Assembly: GCA_963801985.1 (NCBI GenBank)
Contig: CAWDGV010000005.1
Coordinates: forward strand, 1 to 64,000
Direction of reading: 5' to 3'
DNA: 64,000 nucleotides
DNA from: JABDQZ01 sp963801985
GTDB taxonomy: Bacteria; Pseudomonadota; Gammaproteobacteria; Chromatiales; Chromatiaceae
The notes below the pieces were generated by a model, which saw only the letters and a list, made by a program, of their open reading frames with translations, did not search any database and had not been told where the DNA came from. Made by a program: the position numbers and the translations under genes. Shown here one piece after another: positions 18,465-28,051 of the stretch. Within the stretch, counting starts at the first letter, position 1. The number at the start of each line of letters is the position of its first letter.

Positions 18465-19385
18465 ATGAAAATCGCACTGCTATCGAGAAACAAAAAACTT
18501 TACTCGACTAAAAGATTGATTGAAGCTGCCGAAGCACGTGGCCATGAGGTCCAGGTTATAGATATTCTGCGATGCTACATGAATATTACGTCCCTGAAGC
18601 CAACGATTCACTATAAAGGCGAAGAATTAACTGGATTTGATGCTGTGATACCACGCATAGGTGCATCAGTTACCTTTTATGGTACAGCTGTACTTAGACA
18701 ATTCGAAATGATGAATGTTTTTCCTCTTAATGAATCAGTCGCAGTGACACGCTCACGAGACAAATTACGTTCAGCACAATTATTGGCACGAAAAGGTATT
18801 GGCATGCCTGTGACCGGCTTTGCCCACAATCCGGACGACATCGAGGATTTACTAAAGCAGGTAGGTGGTACTCCAACTGTTATCAAGCTTTTAGAGGGCA
18901 CACAGGGAATCGGTGTGGTACTGGCTGAAACAAAAAAAGCGGCAGAAAGTGTTATTCAGGCATTTATGGGGTTGAAAGCCAACATCATGGTACAAGAGTT
19001 TATCAAAGAGGCCGGTGGTTCTGATATTCGCTGTTTTGTAGTTGGCGGGAAGGTTATTGCCGCGATGAAGAGGCAGGGACCAGCGGGAGAGTTTCGTTCT
19101 AATTTGCATCGAGGTGGTGAAGCTACACTTGCCAAGCTGACTCCCGGTGAACGTTCAACGGCAGTGCGTGCAGCACAAGTAATGGGGCTGGAGGTCTGCG
19201 GTGTGGATTTACTAAGGTCTAATCACGGTCCTGTCGTTATGGAAGTTAATTCTTCACCAGGGCTGCAAGGGATAGAGGCTGCTAGTGGCAAGAATGTGGC
19301 TGATGCCATCATTGCTTATATGGAAAAACGTGTAGGAGAGGTATCAAACCGGAGCTCACGATCAAGAACTCGGGGAAATGGATGA
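18465..19385 (+). CDS. rimK: Ribosomal protein S6 glutamate ligase RimK
   Basis: A 306-residue ATP-grasp ligase that adds glutamate residues to the C-terminus of ribosomal protein S6. The N-terminal domain starts KIALLSRNKKLYSTKRL, with the ATP-grasp core FIKEAGGSDIRCFVVGGKVIAAM and metal ligands in VMEVNSSPGLQGIE. Length and motifs match the family (about 300). A basic, serine-rich tail of about 15 residues follows. The AAAAGGAAAAAAATG start region has a good ribosome site. In many proteobacteria rimK sits near ion-homeostasis genes, as here. Confidence 0.9.
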   Translation: MKIALLSRNKKLYSTKRLIEAAEARGHEVQVIDILRCYMNITSLKPTIHYKGEELTGFDAVIPRIGASVTFYGTAVLRQFEMMNVFPLNESVAVTRSRDKLRSAQLLARKGIGMPVTGFAHNPDDIEDLLKQVGGTPTVIKLLEGTQGIGVVLAETKKAAESVIQAFMGLKANIMVQEFIKEAGGSDIRCFVVGGKVIAAMKRQGPAGEFRSNLHRGGEATLAKLTPGERSTAVRAAQVMGLEVCGVDLLRSNHGPVVMEVNSSPGLQGIEAASGKNVADAIIAYMEKRVGEVSNRSSRSRTRGNG

Positions 19386-19416
19386 CCTATAAGGAATCGT
19401 TGATGTAAATCTGCAT

Positions 19417-20117
19417 CTACAGCCAGCGTTTTTTACGGAAAAGGAAAACAAGAGTAGATACTGTAAAAGCCATAAAGCCCAGCAACATAAAATATCCATA
19501 ACGGGATTTGAGCTCCGGCATGTGTTCGAAATTCATCCCGTAGATACCAACCAGTAGGCCTAATGGCAAGAACATGACTGTCACCACGGTCAACACTCGC
19601 ATTACCTGATTTAATTGGTGCGCATTCAAGCTGATATAACCTTCGATCAGGTCAGTAATGACATTCTGGTAAAGTTCCGCAAGACTATTGAAACGCTCTG
19701 CTTCAACGGCGATATCATCAAACTGATCCTCAACGTTTACCAATTGCTGTTTTTTCACGTGACGGTTCAACTGATTCAATACAGATAAATGGTAATTTAA
19801 TATACGCCGCATTTTCCGCAGTGCAGTGTTATAGCCCAGTAATTCCTGCATTATTTTCTCACTGGGATTTTCAAGTAGTTCATCTTCCAAAATATCCAGT
19901 CGTTGTTCCAGATCGAGAAAAACCTGACCATACTTTTACGTCCATCGAATCAAGGTCAAACTTTGATTCCAGCAGGTCCGCAGCAATATCGGATGTAGGC
20001 CCCTCTATATCAAGCCATAGCAAGCTGTCTGGCTCAGCAAGCCAGCGCGACATCACCTGAAATTACCTCAGTGGCCGTAATCAGTACCCAGTTTGTTTGG
20101 TTTTCCACGATTGGCAT
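19417..20117 (-). pseudogene. corA: Decayed corA magnesium transporter with internal deletion
   Basis: The C-terminal 157 codons are intact and end with the CorA membrane region, including the signature YGMNFEHMPEL. The N-terminal part is broken. ATG 20117 opens MPIVENQTNWVLITATEV and hits a stop. A second frame then gives WLAEPDSLLWLDIEG up to DSMDVKVW. Finally a shift into LDLEQRLDILEDELLENP joins the helical stalk. Most of the cytoplasmic funnel is missing, so there is a large in-gene deletion plus frameshifts. The gene begins directly after the stop of the MscS gene on the same strand. Confidence 0.85.
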
Positions 20118-21473
20118 TTATTGTCCCGCCTGTTCAGCTAAAGCCATTTTGAGAGCTGCTAGATCATTTTCACCCAGCAGTGATTTGACATGCATGTCGC
20201 GCTGAGGGAATGGAATCTCGATATCATTTTCATGAAAGCGATCCCACACTTCAAGCAGAACTTCACTAATAACATTTGCCCGACCATTTGGTGGATCAAC
20301 AATCCAGATGCGCAACTCCAGGTTGAGCGAGCTGTCGCCAAAACCTATTAATTGACACCTGGGCTCCGGCTTCAACTGCACTCTTGGGACCATGGATGCC
20401 GCCTCAATACAAAGCTCTATTGCCTTGCGTGGGTCCGAGTGATATGAGATTCCAATTGGAATCTTCAGACGCACCAGGTTATCACTGTAAGACCAGTTTT
20501 CCACGCGCTGGGTGATCAACTCTTCATTGGGGATCAGGTGCTCAATACCATCACGGGTAATGACCGAGGCATAACGAGCCCCCAGATGGTTTATCCAGCC
20601 AAAGGTGTTGCTGACTGCGATCACATCACCTGGCTTGATTGAACGATCCATTAACAGAATAAAACCACTTACCAGGTTGGAAAAAATCTTCTGCAAGCCA
20701 AAACCCAGACCAACACCGAGCGCACCACTGAAAACAGCCAAAGCTGTCAGATCGATTCCGACAGTTGTTAATGCAATCAAGATAGCCACTGAAATGAGTA
20801 GAATTCGTGCCAACTTAGCAAACAAAACACGGGTTGCGGCATTGGATGACTGGAGCTTTTCAAGTCTTCGCTCTATATGGGAGGCGGCTGCTGTTGCCAG
20901 CCATAAAGCAAACCAGAGCGACAGTGCTACCTTAACAGCTGTCAACGGCGATAACCTGACATTGCCTAATTCCATCGACCAGCTATCCAGGAAGTTCATT
21001 GTTGGCGTTAGCCAGCCAAAAATGTTGAGCGCAGCAAATGACCAGGCGGTCCAGGCAATGACCCGTTGTAATGCCAAATTATTGATTAGCATGGAAGCCA
21101 GGCGTATCAGCAGCCAGGCTGTCAACAGGCTGGTAACTGTTACCAAGGCTGTATTGGGGTAATTGAAGTGTGTTGTCACTTGCGTGGCAATCCATTGCAA
21201 CACCAGCCAGCCAACAGGTGTGGCTGTATCTTCCAGTGCCTCCCAGACGCGTATAAAACTACTGACATGCGCTGTGCGCTTTGACAATGCTTTTAAACCA
21301 CGTATCAAAAATGGTCTGAGTAACCAGCGGGATATGCCGAAAACAATACCAATAACCAGAAACTGTATCCAGAATACAGGTTGGCTCAACAAACCTATGG
21401 CCTGGTCAGCCAATTGCATCAGTTGCATTACAAGGTCTGAGTTATTTGTTGGTTGTGCCATCAGGTTTTCCAT
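20118..21473 (-). CDS. MscS-family mechanosensitive channel
   Basis: A 451-residue protein (start ATG 21473; the longer frame uses a TTG). Six or so membrane segments precede the MscS pore helix (VFSGALGVGLGFGLQKIFSNLVSG), the beta domain (DRSIKPGDVIAV) and the C-terminal domain ending IEIPFPQRDMHV. It should open under membrane tension and release ions and osmolytes. It is followed with no gap by the dead corA gene, so the two formed an operon. About 24 C-terminal residues extend past the usual PFPQR end. Confidence 0.87.
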   Translation of the reverse strand: MENLMAQPTNNSDLVMQLMQLADQAIGLLSQPVFWIQFLVIGIVFGISRWLLRPFLIRGLKALSKRTAHVSSFIRVWEALEDTATPVGWLVLQWIATQVTTHFNYPNTALVTVTSLLTAWLLIRLASMLINNLALQRVIAWTAWSFAALNIFGWLTPTMNFLDSWSMELGNVRLSPLTAVKVALSLWFALWLATAAASHIERRLEKLQSSNAATRVLFAKLARILLISVAILIALTTVGIDLTALAVFSGALGVGLGFGLQKIFSNLVSGFILLMDRSIKPGDVIAVSNTFGWINHLGARYASVITRDGIEHLIPNEELITQRVENWSYSDNLVRLKIPIGISYHSDPRKAIELCIEAASMVPRVQLKPEPRCQLIGFGDSSLNLELRIWIVDPPNGRANVISEVLLEVWDRFHENDIEIPFPQRDMHVKSLLGENDLAALKMALAEQAGQ

Positions 21474-21542
21474 AATATTTCTCGGCAAGAAACCACACTA
21501 CAACAAAAACAATCTCACCAATACCAAGATTTATAAATCATT

Positions 21543-24500
21543 TTATTTTTCAACACCATAAATAAGGTCCATGCTATGAGCCATACCTGACTGCACTTCT
21601 ACACGTAATCGCTCGTTTATGCGGTAACGGGTGATCAATGCACCTTGGTTATCAAATAAGCCAAAGGCATAACTGACATAAAGCTCTGGAGACAGGTATT
21701 TTCCCAGTAACAGAGAGGTATCTTCCAGGGTAGAGCCTTCCTTTATGCTGATTTCATCAACGCCCACGCCTGATGCAAAGCTGTCGAGGATTTCCTGGCT
21801 TTTATCCAGTCCCTCGGAAGCAGCGGCAAGTCGAAGCATAGTCACGGTGTCGGGACCTTTTTCATCCAGGCCGCGTCCACTCAATAAATAGGATAATGCT
21901 TCTTCATCAGGTAGGACAGGTGAGCTGGAAACTTTAACCAGTGGTTTGTTCAGGTTGCCGCTGACATTGAGAATTGCAGTAACGGTTTGGTCCAGCGACA
22001 AGCGCGTGGCTTTAATATCCAGACCAGGGTTTTGTGCAGGGCCATTGAATATGAGTCGGCCCTGTTCAATCGTCAGATCCTGTCCATAGGCCTTGTAATG
22101 TCCTTCCTTGAGTGAGAGTTGCCCCTGGGCCAGGTTTTTACCCTCTGAACTGAGAAGTTCTATGCTGCCTTGTATACGGGTTTTCAAACCAAATCCCTCG
22201 AACCTGACCTTGTCTCCGAGGTTGATGGCCAGCTGGGTATTAATAACCATTAACGGATCAGTTGCTTTTGAGACCTGGCTGTCGCTGATGATTACTTCAT
22301 CCTCAGACACGACGATAGCCTGTTTCGGCAGTTCCCTGATTTTAATGCTGGCCTGTGGAATCAAGACGCTCCCCTTGATATCAAGTGATTGATTATCAAG
22401 CTTGATGTTCAGGTTCGGAGACGCGATGATTTCTGCCTCAGGCAGCCTGGCCAGCTGTACGTTTTCCCCTTCGGCACTGATTTTTAGTGGCCAGCCTTTG
22501 TCCCTGTCCAGCAATATTTCACCCTTTAGGTCCAGTTTGCCGCTACCAGAAGTTACATCCCCCTCAAAAGTGACACGATCAGTTCCGTGGTTTTTTGCCG
22601 TGAGATGAGCCTTTTCAAGACTCAGCCCAAGTTGAGGGATAGTTGCAGAAGCATTTTCAAGTTCCATAAAACCCGCGACTTCAGGTTTGTCGAGTGTTCC
22701 ACCTAATGTAGCCTGCAAGCCAAGATGTCCCTCAAGGTTGCTTAATTCGGGTAATAGCGGGTTTAGTTGTGACAATTGAGGTATTTCTGAAGTCAGGTTT
22801 CCTGTAATACGGGCGTTTTTACCCTCTTTAAGAGAACCGGTTGATGCATGTGCATTTATACTGGCTTGGCCTGCTTTTAGACTGATTGCAGCCGTGTTAC
22901 TGCCTGGAGATAATTGCAGGTCAAGTACTCCATCACGTAATTCCAACGATGTCGATTTATTATCATTATTGATTGTGATAAGACCCTGACCAAGTTTGAA
23001 TTGTCCCTGTCCATGCAAGGCATCCATGGGGCCTTGCAGTTCAAGTGTGCCACTAATCCGGCCTTCGATATCGGCCTCAGGAATACGCGTTAGTAACAGT
23101 GTTTTCAACGGTAGATCTTTCAGGGTTGCCGTGATTTTAGTGTCTCTCTCTTGCAATTGAATGGTACTGCATAGACTGGTGTTCTCTTGGGTAAAGCAGG
23201 CATTTTCAAGTTTAAAGTGATCTTTGGATGCTTGCAGGTTAACGGGGAGTGTATTTTCCCATTGTCCAATTTCCGCTTGATCGATCGTCAGTTTATTGAT
23301 TTGTCCTTGCCACAATGGCGAGCGCCAATTACCCAGGGCAGAGACATTAAGCTGAAGCTTGTCAGCATCCAGCATCATTTGAATGTCATGCTGTTCAGGT
23401 GTTCCGCTGATATTCATTGACAATGATTTACCGTGCAATCCCGGTAGAGAAAATCCATTAATGTCTACTTTGCCATCTGCTTGTGCCTGCTGCCAGACAA
23501 GCTTGGCGTCCATTGTGTCAATACGATACTGTTGAAAAGTAATGCTGGATGCATTTATCAGGGCCGAAATCTCAGGATCTTTTAATAGACCCGTCAATGT
23601 GCCACTGGCTTGCAGTTGGCCTTGCATGACAGGCCAGCTGGCAGAAAGGTTTGGTGCATCGATGGTGTATTGCAGTTGCATACTTTCTGCAATAATTCCT
23701 CTGGCTTCCAGGCTGTTTGGTCCATTGAGTACCTTTAATACTTCAATATGGGTGCCGTTTTTATCGTACCTGGCTTTGCCACTTGCTTCGATGGGATAGC
23801 CGTGCAGAATGCCGCTTAACTGCTGTAAATCGGTATTCAGCCATAGTCCTTTTTCAGACATGCCGCCTTGAACAGCCGCATCCAGGGCTAACTCTCCTTG
23901 CCAGTCTTTTATCAGCAGGGATGGATTGAAACCTTTTGACTTCACTGACAGATTCCATTCAACTGAAGGTGTCCATTGTAGCTGGCCGGTAAGCTGTGAT
24001 TTACTTTCAGCTAATTGAATATTCATTGAAAGGTCACTGATACCATGGGCAGTTAAATTTCCTAAGAGCTGCGCTTGTATCGGTGGAACGTCGGTGGGTG
24101 GAAAGGCCAGGCTAGCACTGGTGTTTAGAGCGAGGTTATCCAGAGGCCCGGTAAGACTGAACTTGCCTGACTGGCTGGTGATATCAGCAGCAGTTTTCAA
24201 AGGCCACTGAAAATTTTCCCACTTACCTTGTAGCTTCAGACTGGGTACGCTGTTATGCAGAGCGAGCTGACCATAACTGGAAACTTTAAAGGGACTATCA
24301 GTTGCAAGCTTGAGGTTTACTGCTTTGAGATTGCCATCGATTTGAGCATTGCCACTGGCAGGCCCGATTTCAGGCAGTTCTCCTTGCCAATGAATACTGG
24401 CATTGAAAGGATAATTTTCTTCCAGGGCCACATCTGCTTCTGCTTGCAGCTGATGGTTTAAATAACTGATTGCAATATCGGAAAGAGAGACATTATTACC

Positions 24501-24956
24501 TTCTGATTTTGCCTTGAAAGCAATGCGACTGATTAAGGTATTGACGCCATTTTGATTCAGGTTGATGGTGTTGATGTCTACTTCGTCAAACTGTAATGAA
24601 AGCGGCAAAATGGGTGGTGAAAAGGGTTCTGTGCTGCTGTCCTGCCCTAGGGCAACATAATGAATATCACTTATCAGTAGATGTTCAACATGCAGTAATC
24701 GGCGGAATAGGGCTTTCGGTTGCCAGCGTAACTGGAGTTTCTGAATGCTCAGTTCTTGTTGTGCATCGGTGTATACCACTTTTTCGAGCTGTATTTCACT
24801 CCAGAGGGAGCCGCTGAAACTAGTGATCTTGAGATTATCTCCAGCAGACCATTCAACAAGTAGGTGATTGCCTTTGCTACTGCTCAGTAACCAGGCAAAT
24901 ATCGAAAACAGTAAAGCCAGAATCAAACTGGTCGCAATGACAAATTTGCGTTTCAC
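21543..24956 (-). CDS. tamB: Translocation and assembly module inner-membrane subunit TamB
   Basis: A 1137-residue AsmA-like protein. One N-terminal membrane anchor (LILALLFSIFAWLL) is followed by a very long beta-taco repeat region and the C-terminal DUF490 domain (FDNQGALITRYRINERLRVEVQSG). It bridges the periplasm, helps TamA insert outer-membrane proteins, and its relatives move phospholipid between membranes. It starts with GTG 24956, overlapping the tamA stop by 4 bases (GTGA). Length is near the usual 1200-1300. Confidence is high because of the pairing with tamA. Confidence 0.93.
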   Translation of the reverse strand: MKRKFVIATSLILALLFSIFAWLLSSSKGNHLLVEWSAGDNLKITSFSGSLWSEIQLEKVVYTDAQQELSIQKLQLRWQPKALFRRLLHVEHLLISDIHYVALGQDSSTEPFSPPILPLSLQFDEVDINTINLNQNGVNTLISRIAFKAKSEGNNVSLSDIAISYLNHQLQAEADVALEENYPFNASIHWQGELPEIGPASGNAQIDGNLKAVNLKLATDSPFKVSSYGQLALHNSVPSLKLQGKWENFQWPLKTAADITSQSGKFSLTGPLDNLALNTSASLAFPPTDVPPIQAQLLGNLTAHGISDLSMNIQLAESKSQLTGQLQWTPSVEWNLSVKSKGFNPSLLIKDWQGELALDAAVQGGMSEKGLWLNTDLQQLSGILHGYPIEASGKARYDKNGTHIEVLKVLNGPNSLEARGIIAESMQLQYTIDAPNLSASWPVMQGQLQASGTLTGLLKDPEISALINASSITFQQYRIDTMDAKLVWQQAQADGKVDINGFSLPGLHGKSLSMNISGTPEQHDIQMMLDADKLQLNVSALGNWRSPLWQGQINKLTIDQAEIGQWENTLPVNLQASKDHFKLENACFTQENTSLCSTIQLQERDTKITATLKDLPLKTLLLTRIPEADIEGRISGTLELQGPMDALHGQGQFKLGQGLITINNDNKSTSLELRDGVLDLQLSPGSNTAAISLKAGQASINAHASTGSLKEGKNARITGNLTSEIPQLSQLNPLLPELSNLEGHLGLQATLGGTLDKPEVAGFMELENASATIPQLGLSLEKAHLTAKNHGTDRVTFEGDVTSGSGKLDLKGEILLDRDKGWPLKISAEGENVQLARLPEAEIIASPNLNIKLDNQSLDIKGSVLIPQASIKIRELPKQAIVVSEDEVIISDSQVSKATDPLMVINTQLAINLGDKVRFEGFGLKTRIQGSIELLSSEGKNLAQGQLSLKEGHYKAYGQDLTIEQGRLIFNGPAQNPGLDIKATRLSLDQTVTAILNVSGNLNKPLVKVSSSPVLPDEEALSYLLSGRGLDEKGPDTVTMLRLAAASEGLDKSQEILDSFASGVGVDEISIKEGSTLEDTSLLLGKYLSPELYVSYAFGLFDNQGALITRYRINERLRVEVQSGMAHSMDLIYGVEK

Positions 24957-26674
24957 AGGTCCGGTCCCATAGAAAAATGAAGACGATAGTCGTCCCGGCT
25001 AGTGTCATCGGGCACAGCGATGTCCAGTCTTATCGGGCCAATCGGCGACTGCCAGCGGAGCCCAGTGCCGACTGAATTCTTCAGGTCAGCGTCCCATTTG
25101 TCAAAGGCATTACCGGCATCCATGAAAAATGCCGCAGACCAGTTACCCACAATGGGATGCTCATACTCGATAGTGGAGGTAAACAGGTATTTGCCACCGT
25201 TAACATCGCCGTTGTTATCAAGTGGCCCCAGCGATTGATATTCGTAGCCACGTATGCTCTGGTCGCCACCGGCAAAAAAACGGTAAGAAGCTGGTAACTC
25301 GGAAAAATCATCCGTCAGGCTGAGTCCTGTTTGTGCCCGTAACAACAACCTTCCATTGCCCAGAGGCTGTATCCATTTCGCTGAAGCCAGCAACTGCGCA
25401 AAACTGCTGTCCGACAGTAGTGATTCTTCAGCGCCGCGGAATTCCAGGTTTAGACGGTGACCTTTGCGAGTTCGCCAGCGGTTATCGGCGACAGTTTTTG
25501 ACCAGCTGATACCCGGGACCAGTAAGTCAGAGGAAACGGTTTCACTTCCGATGTCTGAATCTTCAGATACCCAGTCCAGGAAAATTGATTCGACCCAGTC
25601 ATTGCGTTTGCCAATAGTTCTTACGCCAATCTTGTGGATAGTGCTATCTGATGTATCCGTGTTTAGCTCCTCGTAACCGGCGCGCAGACTAACCTGTTCG
25701 ATATTGGCCCATTGGGTGGGTATGATGTATTCAAAACCAATTGTACTATCTATCTCGGATAGCATTAGCTCTGAAACAAAACGGTGTCCGCGACGATTAA
25801 TACGACGTTTTTCTATGCTGGCCTTGAGTCGCGGGCCAGTGTCGGTAGCAGCACCGATGCCTATGCTGTACGCTGTACGTTTACGTGGTTCCAGTTGGAC
25901 CTGGACATCAATATTGCCATCAGCTGCATTTTTAAAATCCTGTTTGATAATAACCTGTTGGAAATAACCGCTGTCAGCCAAAGCTCGGTGTAAAGTTACC
26001 AGAGACGTGGAATTATAAAAGTCGCCGGATTTTATATTCAGGTATCGATCCAATAGTTCTGGGTTGTAGGTGTTCTGCTGCAATTCAAGTGAACCGATTC
26101 GATAACGTTCGCCAGAATCAAAATCCAGCAAAACCGAGGCCTTGTATTTTTCTGGTTCAACCTTAAGAAATTTCTGTTTGAATCTACCATCAAAATAACC
26201 TCTGTCAGCAGCAAGTGTTTCAATTTGATCCTTAAGTTTTTCATATTGTCCGTGATGAAGCTGGTTGCCAACGCGTACGGGTGTAGCTTCCAATAATTTT
26301 TCAAATTCCTTGTCATGCTGTGCCTCACCCTCGATATGAATGGTCACTGCCTGTAGGAGAACAGGCTGTCCTGGTTCTATCGTGAAGCTAGCCTGCCAGC
26401 AATTATTTTCGAAACTCAGCTGCTGGTCTATCTTTACATGGTAATAGCCCAGCGCTCGTGCTCCTTGCTTGAGCGCGGTGGTTGAACGGTTAAAAAGCCT
26501 TTTTATGCGCCAGCGCGGGGCTTCGCAGGTTTCTTCAGAGAGTGACAGAGATGCTTGCAGGTTTTCCAGGAGTTCCTCGCTGACACCTTGAATTTCAATT
26601 ACAGGCTGAACTGCTCTTGCGGGGAAAGAGTATAGGGAGAGGCAGAATAATAAAACTCTGATGACAGGTTTCAA
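24953..26674 (-). CDS. tamA: Translocation and assembly module outer-membrane subunit TamA
   Basis: A 573-residue Omp85-family protein: signal peptide, three POTRA domains (to about residue 260) and a 16-strand barrel. The barrel contains FFAGGDQSIRGYEYQSLGP (lid-lock RGY motif) and ends in SMGPDL. The only usable start is TTG 26674, with AGAAGAG about 8 bases upstream. It is translationally coupled to tamB. It inserts autotransporters and other barrels into the outer membrane. Confidence 0.93.
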   Translation of the reverse strand: MKPVIRVLLFCLSLYSFPARAVQPVIEIQGVSEELLENLQASLSLSEETCEAPRWRIKRLFNRSTTALKQGARALGYYHVKIDQQLSFENNCWQASFTIEPGQPVLLQAVTIHIEGEAQHDKEFEKLLEATPVRVGNQLHHGQYEKLKDQIETLAADRGYFDGRFKQKFLKVEPEKYKASVLLDFDSGERYRIGSLELQQNTYNPELLDRYLNIKSGDFYNSTSLVTLHRALADSGYFQQVIIKQDFKNAADGNIDVQVQLEPRKRTAYSIGIGAATDTGPRLKASIEKRRINRRGHRFVSELMLSEIDSTIGFEYIIPTQWANIEQVSLRAGYEELNTDTSDSTIHKIGVRTIGKRNDWVESIFLDWVSEDSDIGSETVSSDLLVPGISWSKTVADNRWRTRKGHRLNLEFRGAEESLLSDSSFAQLLASAKWIQPLGNGRLLLRAQTGLSLTDDFSELPASYRFFAGGDQSIRGYEYQSLGPLDNNGDVNGGKYLFTSTIEYEHPIVGNWSAAFFMDAGNAFDKWDADLKNSVGTGLRWQSPIGPIRLDIAVPDDTSRDDYRLHFSMGPDL

Positions 26675-27170
26675 AAGGGTACTCTTCTGGTTAAAAAGGT
26701 AAAAAGTGACTGATCTTCAGCTATATTCTACCTAAAATCTGACTAAATTAATCTGATTGTCCTGCATGACGGTTTTGTGCATAAAGCATAAGTTGGGTGG
26801 TTTTAAATATCTGACGCAGATACAAAATTTGAAAGATATGTCTGTAAATGTCACAAAGTCAGCTATTTACCGAGTAGCATTCATTTGCGGTACACTGCTT
26901 GAACGTCCGCTGCTTTGCTAACATTGTTACAAAGTTTTAAAAGTCAAATAGGCTAGAGTGTTTGGCTAACTCAATAGTGTCTAAAATATGTAAAAAGTTT
27001 CTGCTTGAATGATATACGGAACCGTGTAAAAAATCTGTCACTTGGTATTAATTTTAATTAGCCCAAGTGCTTCTTAAAACACCTTTCAGCCTGGAGTCAA
27101 CATTTGGTGATTCGAGGTTGAATTGTAAATGATTAAGTATTTGTAGAACATTTAAACACTGTTATTCAAA
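26675..27170 (+). other. Intergenic region between divergent tamA and PAQR gene
   Basis: About 500 bp without a convincing gene on either strand. It is AT-rich and must hold the divergent promoters of tamAB and the PAQR gene. A TCCGCTGCTTTGC stretch near 26907 is a poor relative of the degenerate TCCGCTTT repeats seen elsewhere. No clear hairpin or operator was seen. Confidence 0.5.
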
Positions 27171-27833
27171 ATGAACTCCATTCCTGTACCAGGGTTAAAT
27201 GAACCATTCAGCGCTATAACTCATTTAGTTGCGGCGTTTGTATTTTTCGGTTTTGGCTTACGATTGATTATGGAAGCAAGCGGTAGCCGTGTGCGCGTCA
27301 TTACTGTCGGTATATATGTTTTCTCTGTAGTATTTTTATTATCGATGAGTAGCGTGTTTCATTTACTGCAACCAGGCAGCGAAGCGCGTGGTGTTTTGCA
27401 GCGGCTTGATCATGCGGGTATTTTTATATTGATTGCAGGTACCTTTACACCAGTACATGCCATTTTATTTAAAGGATTCTGGAGTTGGGGCTTCTTAGTG
27501 ATTATATGGGGCTTGGCGATTACAGGACTGACATTGAAGACAATCTATTTTAATGATCTGACTGAATTGTTGGGGCTGATGTTTTATCTCGGGCTTGGCT
27601 GGCTGGGGTTCCTATCTGCTTTCCTTACGCATCAATTGCACGGTTTTACAATGATTAAACCTTTGTTATTCGGTGCTCTTGCTTATACCGTTGGAGCTAG
27701 CCTGGAGTTCTTGCGATTGCCTGTTATCATCCCAGGTGTTATTGGTCCTCATGAGCTTTTCCATATTGCTGTTCTCGCTGGTATTGCCTGGCACTGGTAT
27801 TTTATCCGGAACTTATTAAAGTTACCTTATTAA
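27171..27833 (+). CDS. PAQR/hemolysin III family membrane protein
   Basis: A 220-residue protein with seven membrane segments and the three conserved PAQR blocks: SSVFHL, DHAGIFILIAGTFTPVH, and HELFHIAVLAGIAWHW. The His and Asp residues of these blocks form a Zn site in the family, which is linked to hydrolase activity and lipid homeostasis. Bacterial members are called hemolysin III or YqfA and affect membrane fluidity. It stands alone, with no operon partner. Confidence 0.85.
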   Translation: MNSIPVPGLNEPFSAITHLVAAFVFFGFGLRLIMEASGSRVRVITVGIYVFSVVFLLSMSSVFHLLQPGSEARGVLQRLDHAGIFILIAGTFTPVHAILFKGFWSWGFLVIIWGLAITGLTLKTIYFNDLTELLGLMFYLGLGWLGFLSAFLTHQLHGFTMIKPLLFGALAYTVGASLEFLRLPVIIPGVIGPHELFHIAVLAGIAWHWYFIRNLLKLPY

Positions 27834-28051
27834 GAAAAGAGGGCAGACTTCGAACGATAATTTTAGCCCGTACTTATCCGGTCCTCATAAATCTGTCCCG
27901 AATATCAGCTTTCTCATTAGCAGCCGCTCAGACTCGATTGCCTGGATGGCGGCTTCAGGTCGTTAGCGTAATTTCTCGAAATAAATTTGACTTCGGGTTG
28001 AAAAATTTGCGTTACTATTAGTAGACATTTATTGCGTAGTGATAACTCTCA

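Noticed and set aside
20605..21561. Plus-strand frames of 185 and 132 codons inside the MscS gene
   Set aside because: Both lie antisense to an intact MscS channel and show antisense-type composition.
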